This document shows, piece by piece, positions 6,909-11,219 of a stretch of DNA of 11,219 nucleotides. The stretch is taken from positions 1-11,219 of the forward strand of contig JAURMN010000132.1 in NCBI GenBank assembly GCA_030830725.1. Reading direction: 5' to 3'. Below the pieces are notes generated by a model that did no database searches, was not told where the DNA came from, and saw nothing but the letters and a program-made list of their open reading frames with translations. This DNA comes from Balneolales bacterium. GTDB lineage: Bacteria; Bacteroidota; Rhodothermia; Balneolales; Balneolaceae. Both the position numbers and the translations under genes were made by a program. Positions within the stretch are counted from its first letter, which is position 1. Every line of letters begins with the position of its first letter.

Positions 6909-8006
6909 ATGATTTGGGAAAACCCTGAAGCCCTGTTTTTATTACTCATAGTACCGCTAATCGTTGGCGGGTATTGGCTTATCCTTCGATATTCCAGAAA
7001 ACGTGTGGAGGAACTCTTTGAAAAACGTCTTTTGGATACTCTTCGTCCAGGATTTTCTACCACTCTTGTTCGAACCCGATTTGGTCTTCTTTTACTTTCC
7101 GCACTATTCCTGATTGCGGGATTTGCAGGTCCTAAACTGGGAACAGAGGTAAGGGAAATTGAACAGAAAGGGGTGGATTTGCTCATCGCCTTGGATTTAT
7201 CTCGGTCTATGAATTCAGAAGATATCCGTCCAAGCAGACTTGAAAAAGCCAAATTTGAAATCAGTCGTTTGATTCAACAGTCGGAGGGGAATCGCATCGG
7301 ACTATTGGTCTTTACAGGAGAGGCTTTCCTTCAAAGCCCGTTGACGTTAGATCACTCGGCGCTTCGGATGTTTTTAGATGTTTCCGATACTCGGCAAATG
7401 CCCTCTTCAACTACGAATTTTAAATCTGCATTTGAAATGGCCTCACAGGCATTTCGTACTATGGAAGCCTCTTTGATCGCAACATCAGAATCGGATTCGC
7501 GCCCGGTATCGGAGATTCCAAAATCGGATCAGGCTGCGAATGTATTATTGTTGATTTCAGATGGAGAAGATCAATCGGAAGGATTTGAAGATGCCTTAAA
7601 AGTTCTCACAGAAGAAGAGGTTACCGTTTTTTCAGTGGGTATTGGATCCGAGCAGGGAGGTCCTATCCCGGTTTATGATGAAGATTCTGGTCGCTTATTA
7701 GGGTATCACCGATCACAGGACGGATCCGTAGTATATAGCCGTTTGCAGCGGGGTGCCCTTCAAAAAATAGCGGCATTAGGAGAAGGAGAATATTACGAAA
7801 TCGGGAACAGTAGTTCGAGTCTAGATCGATTTTTGGGAAAACTTGACGAATTAAAAAAAGGAACCTTTTCGAGTCAAGAGTTTGTCGACTTCAAAAACCA
7901 GTATCAATGGCTGGTGGGTGCCGGATTGATGATGCTAAGCCTCGCACTCTTTATTCCGGAAACACGATTTTCTAGAAAAAGCCGACGATCCAAGGACGAT
8001 GCCTGA
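6909..8006 (+). CDS. BatB-like von Willebrand factor A domain membrane protein
   Basis: This 365-residue protein has two N-terminal membrane helices (about 8-27 and 57-74), a VWA domain (about 88-310) and a third helix (about 332-350) followed by a basic tail. This is the standard BatB layout. The metal-ion-dependent adhesion site is intact: DLSRS (96-100), Thr in SSTTN (166-170) and the SDGED Asp (218). The opening IWENPEALF and the segment from GVDLLIALD to GNRIGLLVF are typical of Bat (Bacteroides aerotolerance) proteins. Bat genes normally sit with moxR, batA, batD and batE; here the gene is alone between an LptA-like and an LptC gene. Its stop abuts the next start (TGAATG) and only seven bases separate it from the gene before, so co-transcription is likely. 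Bat proteins are thought to act in envelope stress or protein assembly. Confidence 0.85.
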   Translation: MIWENPEALFLLLIVPLIVGGYWLILRYSRKRVEELFEKRLLDTLRPGFSTTLVRTRFGLLLLSALFLIAGFAGPKLGTEVREIEQKGVDLLIALDLSRSMNSEDIRPSRLEKAKFEISRLIQQSEGNRIGLLVFTGEAFLQSPLTLDHSALRMFLDVSDTRQMPSSTTNFKSAFEMASQAFRTMEASLIATSESDSRPVSEIPKSDQAANVLLLISDGEDQSEGFEDALKVLTEEEVTVFSVGIGSEQGGPIPVYDEDSGRLLGYHRSQDGSVVYSRLQRGALQKIAALGEGEYYEIGNSSSSLDRFLGKLDELKKGTFSSQEFVDFKNQYQWLVGAGLMMLSLALFIPETRFSRKSRRSKDDA

Positions 8007-8627
8007 ATGAAAGAAACCTATCTCAAATCTCAGGGGTCCTCACAAGAGAAAAATAGATTCTCTGGACAAAAAGTGGTTGGGGTGTCTCTGGCTATCCTAT
8101 TCATGATCCTCTCCGCTGGGTGCACCAAACTCAGTGAATATGACTCAGCCCGACGAGATCTTGCCGTAAATGATTCTCTGGTTCAAACCACTGAAAGTTG
8201 GGGTTCATCCCTCACCTTGATGGATAAAGAACAAATACGGGTTCGGATTCAGGCCGATCATTCCTTTACATGGCATAATTCAGACAATCAGGATACACAA
8301 CTTGAAGGGAATGTAAAGGTGGAAATTCTGGATTCATTGGGAAGCGTGACAACCACCGCAACATCCGGAAAGGCCATTTATCACGCACGGGAAGGGGAGT
8401 TTGAACTCTTTGAATCTGTATATGTACTATCTGAGGGAACCGATGGTCAACGATTTCTTCGTTCCGAATATCTGTTTTGGGACGATGAAAATGACCGAAT
8501 ATCCAGTACTCAGTTGGTTACAATTGTTACCCCAACAGATAGCCTTACTGGTACACAATTTGAAAGTACTACCGATTTAAAACAATACACCATTCTCAGC
8601 CCAAGAGGACGCTCTAAGGTGGACTAA
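8007..8627 (+). CDS. lptC: LPS export protein LptC, lipoprotein form
   Basis: The product is 206 residues. A 20-residue polar and basic start is followed by a hydrophobic stretch and lipobox LSAGC, placing the lipid-modified Cys at residue 39. The remainder is the strand-rich LptC fold, with an LEGNV strand and the family C-terminal pattern GTQFESTTDLKQYTI. LptC passes LPS from the inner-membrane LptBFG transporter to LptA in the periplasm. In E. coli it has a membrane helix; Bacteroidota forms are commonly lipoproteins, as here. The start directly follows the stop of the VWA gene (TGAATG), so it is probably translated by coupling. The amidohydrolase gene starts 11 bases after its stop. An LptA-like gene two places upstream supports the assignment. 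Confidence 0.82.
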   Translation: MKETYLKSQGSSQEKNRFSGQKVVGVSLAILFMILSAGCTKLSEYDSARRDLAVNDSLVQTTESWGSSLTLMDKEQIRVRIQADHSFTWHNSDNQDTQLEGNVKVEILDSLGSVTTTATSGKAIYHAREGEFELFESVYVLSEGTDGQRFLRSEYLFWDDENDRISSTQLVTIVTPTDSLTGTQFESTTDLKQYTILSPRGRSKVD

Positions 8628-8638
8628 CCCTGCTTAAC

Positions 8639-10291
8639 ATGACTCAAACTAAACCTCCAGCTAGCCTATCGGTCCTTTTTTTGTGGATCTTCATCTTTGG
8701 AATAAGCCCTTCCATAACCGCACAACGATCCATGCCCGATGCTATGCCACGAAATGGGGCTACTGAGCCAATCAACCTCTCTGAAGCCGAATCAAATTCG
8801 ATAAAAGGAAGCGTCGACGGAGACGGACCCTACAAACGGTTGATCATTCGCGGAGTCAATTTGATTGACGGAACGGGTTCACCTATGCTAGGTCCAGTCG
8901 ATTTAATCATCGAGAATGATCGGATTACAGACATTCGTATAGTGGGATATCCAGGAGTGCCGATTAATGAGTCGATACGAGCTCAAGCAGGACCAGGAGA
9001 TGCGGTTTTAGATGCTAGCGGGATGTTTGCTTTACCCGGATTTTTTGATACGCATGCTCACACCGGAGGATTGGCCCAAGGGACAACACCCGATTACGTG
9101 TATAAACTCTGGCTGGCCCATGGAATCACAACCATTCGAGAACCCGGCTCCTTCAATGGAATTGATTGGACTATGCGCCACAAGAGATTAAGCGATGAAA
9201 ACCGGATTGTCGCACCACGGATTCAGGCCTATATCGGATTTGGTAGTGAGGCAGAGGAACCGATTATTTCACCGGAAGCTGCGCGTAAATGGGTTCAGAT
9301 GATTGATAAAAAAGGTGCAGATGGAATCAAATTTTTTGGGGTACATCCCGATATTTATGCAGCCGCATTGGATGAAGCGGACAAACTTGGCTTGGGGTCG
9401 ATGGCTCACCATGCCCAAACTCGGGTGGTTTACAATAATGCATTAACATCGGCCAGACAGGGACTCAAAACCATGACTCACTGGTACGGTCTACCCGAAG
9501 CACTCTTTACAGATCGCAGAATACAAGACTACCCTGTCGACTATAATTATCAGAATGAACAGCATCGCTTCGAGGAGGCTGGTCGACTTTGGAAACAGGC
9601 CGCATCCCCAGGTACTGAACATTGGAATGAGGTAATGAATGAATTACTCGAACTCGATTTTACATTAAACCCAACGTTCACGATTTACGAAGCGAGTCGC
9701 GATTTAATGCGGGCCCGAACAGCCGAATGGCATGAAGAGTACACTCTCCCCTCTCTTTGGAAATTCTATCAGCCCAATCGGGTTGCACATGGCTCCTATT
9801 GGTTTAATTGGGGCACTGAACAAGAGGTGGATTGGAGAGAAAATTACAAGCTCTGGATGGCATTCGTGAATGAATATAAAAACAGAGGGGGTCGGGTTAC
9901 GCTGGGCTCAGATGCGGGGTATATCTACAAGGTGTATGGCTTTGCCTACATCCGAGAGATGGAACTGATGCGAGAAGCCGGGTTTCATCCGCTTGAAGTG
10001 TTGATGTCGGCCTCTCTTCGAGGAGCTGAAGAGCTTGGGGTGGACAGAGAAATCGGTACGATCGAGATTGGTAAATTGGCGGATATCGTATTAGTCGATG
10101 CAAATCCATTGGCAAATCTTCAGGTTTTGTATGGAACCGGTGCAATTCGCGTGAGTGAGGCAAATGAACCAGAGCGGTACGGTGGAATCTCCTATACAAT
10201 AAAAGATGGCGTAGTTTACGATGCAAAAGCATTACGTGAAGAAGTTCGCCGAATAGTTGAGGAAGCAAAAATAACCGTCTTGCAGGATTAG
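8639..10291 (+). CDS. Exported metal-dependent amidohydrolase (imidazolonepropionase-like superfamily)
   Basis: This 550-residue protein has an N-terminal signal peptide ending at about ITA-Q (28/29), so it acts outside the cytoplasm. The TIM-barrel amidohydrolase metal ligands are all visible: HxH in DTHAH (H139, H141), a likely carboxylated lysine K231 in DGIKFFG, H257 or H258 in HHAQT, H281 in MTHWYG and D425 in GSDAG. The flanking small beta domain is present, with LIDGTG near residue 77 and the closing GKLADIVLVDANP (478-490). A Trp-rich stretch around 360-415 may shape the substrate pocket. Relatives hydrolyse dipeptides, Xaa-Pro or cyclic amides; the substrate here cannot be told. It follows lptC by 11 bases and is probably the last gene of that run, although its role in LPS transport is unlikely. 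Confidence 0.85.
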   Translation: MTQTKPPASLSVLFLWIFIFGISPSITAQRSMPDAMPRNGATEPINLSEAESNSIKGSVDGDGPYKRLIIRGVNLIDGTGSPMLGPVDLIIENDRITDIRIVGYPGVPINESIRAQAGPGDAVLDASGMFALPGFFDTHAHTGGLAQGTTPDYVYKLWLAHGITTIREPGSFNGIDWTMRHKRLSDENRIVAPRIQAYIGFGSEAEEPIISPEAARKWVQMIDKKGADGIKFFGVHPDIYAAALDEADKLGLGSMAHHAQTRVVYNNALTSARQGLKTMTHWYGLPEALFTDRRIQDYPVDYNYQNEQHRFEEAGRLWKQAASPGTEHWNEVMNELLELDFTLNPTFTIYEASRDLMRARTAEWHEEYTLPSLWKFYQPNRVAHGSYWFNWGTEQEVDWRENYKLWMAFVNEYKNRGGRVTLGSDAGYIYKVYGFAYIREMELMREAGFHPLEVLMSASLRGAEELGVDREIGTIEIGKLADIVLVDANPLANLQVLYGTGAIRVSEANEPERYGGISYTIKDGVVYDAKALREEVRRIVEEAKITVLQD

Positions 10292-10305
10292 CAATCCTTT
10301 ATTTT
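10284..10305 (+). terminator. Weak intrinsic terminator overlapping the amidohydrolase stop
   Basis: AGGATT (10284-10289) and AATCCT (10293-10298) form a perfect 6-pair stem around a 3-base AGC loop, followed by TTATTTT. The TAG stop (10289-10291) lies partly in the loop. The stem has few G-C pairs, so termination may be leaky. Confidence 0.4.
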
Positions 10306-10316
10306 GGATAGGGGTA

Positions 10317-10347
10317 TTGTAATAAGTTAGTGAATCAAGTATGTTTT
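10317..10347 (+). promoter_or_regulatory. Candidate promoter for the prolyl oligopeptidase gene
   Basis: TTGTAA (10317-10322) and TATGTT (10340-10345) are 17 bases apart, each matching 4 of 6 positions of the sigma-70 consensus. TATGTTTT also matches 7 of 8 bases of the Bacteroidota -7 element TAnnTTTG. The 5' leader to the ATG would be about 105 bases. It is supported by the preceding terminator, but only by pattern. Confidence 0.3.
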
Positions 10348-10370
10348 GGGACTTTCTCCCGTTGCATAAC

Positions 10371-10388
10371 ATGACTTGAGATTGTCAT
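10371..10388. repeat. Short inverted repeat in the gap before the oligopeptidase gene
   Basis: ATGAC (10371-10375) and GTCAT (10384-10388) are a perfect 5-base inverted pair separated by 8 bases, lying just downstream of the candidate promoter. The geometry would suit a dimeric regulator, but arms this short arise often by chance. Confidence 0.2.
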
Positions 10389-10456
10389 AACTGATGTGAT
10401 TTTCTACTCCAAAAATAAGAGCATCATCTTCGAAAACCTTACAACATAACTATACC

Positions 10457-11219
10457 ATGAAAACCAGAACGCTCTCAACATTCTTCTCCGCTCTACTTCT
10501 CTCTATGTTTTTGATTCAATGTTCTCAACCTGTGGAGTTCACTTACCCTGTTTACCCAGCATCAGACGTGGTGGAAAACTATTACGGTACGGATGTGGCA
10601 GACCCTTGGAGAGGTTTAGAGGATCCCAATTCGGAAGAAACGAAAGCTTGGGTTGAGGCTCAAAATGATGTCACCATGCCCTATCTGAAATCTTTACGAG
10701 GACGAAATGCGATAGAGAAAAGATTGACTGAGCTCTGGGATTACGAAAAGATCGGCACTCCGTTCCGCAGAGGTGAGTGGCTCTTCTTCTCTCGAAATGA
10801 CGGTTTACAAAATCAGTCCGTATGGTACAAGCAAAAAGAGGGTCAGGAGCCTAAAGTCATATTAGATCCAAATACACTATCAGAAGATGGGACAGTTGCT
10901 CTTTCTGGGTTTTCAGTTTCGGATGATGGAAATTGGCTGGCATACGGGATTTCATCAGGAGGATCGGACTGGCGAGAATTTAAGGTCCGTAATATCGAGA
11001 CTGGGGAAGATCTCGATGATCATATCAAATGGGTGAAATTTTCTGGTGCTAACTGGGCAGTCGATGGATCGGGATTTTATTATGGCCGATATCCAGAACC
11101 CACAGAAGAAGAACGATTAACAGCTGCGAACCGTAATCAAAAACTCTACTTTCACAAGCGGGGTACCTCTCAAGAGGAAGATATCTTGATCTACGAAAGA
11201 CCAGATCAACCGGATTGGG
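10457..11219 (+). CDS. Prolyl oligopeptidase family (S9) lipoprotein, N-terminal part (3' partial)
   Basis: The frame is open from ATG 10457 to the window edge; 254 residues are visible. The start MKTRT leads into a hydrophobic stretch and LIQC (Cys22), a likely lipoprotein signal, although Gln before the Cys is unusual. The mature part opens with the family hallmark: NYYGTDVADPWRGLEDP followed by SEETKAWVEAQN (about 44-73), the N-terminal segment of prolyl oligopeptidases. The seven-bladed propeller then begins, with typical SVSDDGNWLAYG and VDGSGFYYGRY stretches. Full proteins are about 700 residues, and the Ser-Asp-His catalytic triad lies beyond the window. The enzyme cleaves short peptides after proline, here probably at the periplasmic or outer membrane face. 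It has its own upstream gap of 165 bases with a candidate promoter. Confidence 0.9.
   Translation, partial: MKTRTLSTFFSALLLSMFLIQCSQPVEFTYPVYPASDVVENYYGTDVADPWRGLEDPNSEETKAWVEAQNDVTMPYLKSLRGRNAIEKRLTELWDYEKIGTPFRRGEWLFFSRNDGLQNQSVWYKQKEGQEPKVILDPNTLSEDGTVALSGFSVSDDGNWLAYGISSGGSDWREFKVRNIETGEDLDDHIKWVKFSGANWAVDGSGFYYGRYPEPTEEERLTAANRNQKLYFHKRGTSQEEDILIYERPDQPDW

Noticed and set aside
6860..7252. 130-codon minus-strand ORF across the LptA/VWA junction
   Set aside because: It is antisense to two well-supported coding regions, Ser/Arg-rich as expected of a shadow frame, and has no recognisable motif.
9897..10268. 123-codon minus-strand ORF inside the amidohydrolase gene
   Set aside because: The overlapping + frame holds the metal ligand D425 and conserved C-terminal motifs; the antisense product is His/Leu/Arg-rich without domain features.
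10339..10378. 12-codon ORF starting at about 10341 in the gap before the oligopeptidase gene
   Set aside because: It has no ribosome binding site, is very short and overlaps the candidate promoter.

Overview
The window carries ten well-supported genes, all on the + strand; the first and last are cut by the window edges. Several traits suggest a Bacteroidota-type Gram-negative such as Balneolota, Rhodothermota or a marine relative. These are a TonB receptor with an N-terminal carboxypeptidase-regulatory-like domain, a long OstA-like LptA, an LptC made as a lipoprotein, a BatB-type VWA protein, several Cys-anchored lipoproteins and mostly absent Shine-Dalgarno sequences. The lineage is an inference; there is no rRNA or marker gene here.

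Region 1 (1-1092) is the C-terminal barrel of an Omp85/BamA-like outer membrane protein. Region 2 (1117-4501) looks like a metal-uptake unit: a small His/Cys-rich secreted or membrane-tethered protein, a His-rich lipoprotein, and a TonB-dependent receptor with the sequence signatures of the ZnuD zinc-receptor family. The lipoprotein and receptor genes overlap by one base (TAATG). A 25-base hairpin lies upstream of the lipoprotein gene.

Region 3 (4502-8627) begins with a possible 19-codon leader ORF behind the best Shine-Dalgarno in the window. A serine racemase/threonine dehydratase-like PLP enzyme follows. A compact run comes next: OstA-like LptA, BatB-like VWA protein and lipoprotein LptC, with gaps of 14, 7 and 0 bases. 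The two Lpt proteins would carry LPS across the periplasm. The VWA gene between them is the least expected part of the layout.

Region 4 (8639-11219) encodes an exported metal-dependent amidohydrolase, probably the last gene of the Lpt run. A weak terminator overlaps its stop codon. After a 165-base promoter-like gap comes the start of a lipoprotein prolyl oligopeptidase (S9). The last two enzymes suggest peptide breakdown outside the cytoplasm.

No non-coding stretch exceeds 300 bases; the longest are 10292-10456 and 1507-1640. I saw no tRNA, rRNA, CRISPR array, transposase or minus-strand gene. No clearly new system is proven here. The best leads are the zinc-type cluster with its His-poor receptor loop, the VWA gene inside the Lpt run, and the leader-like small ORF.
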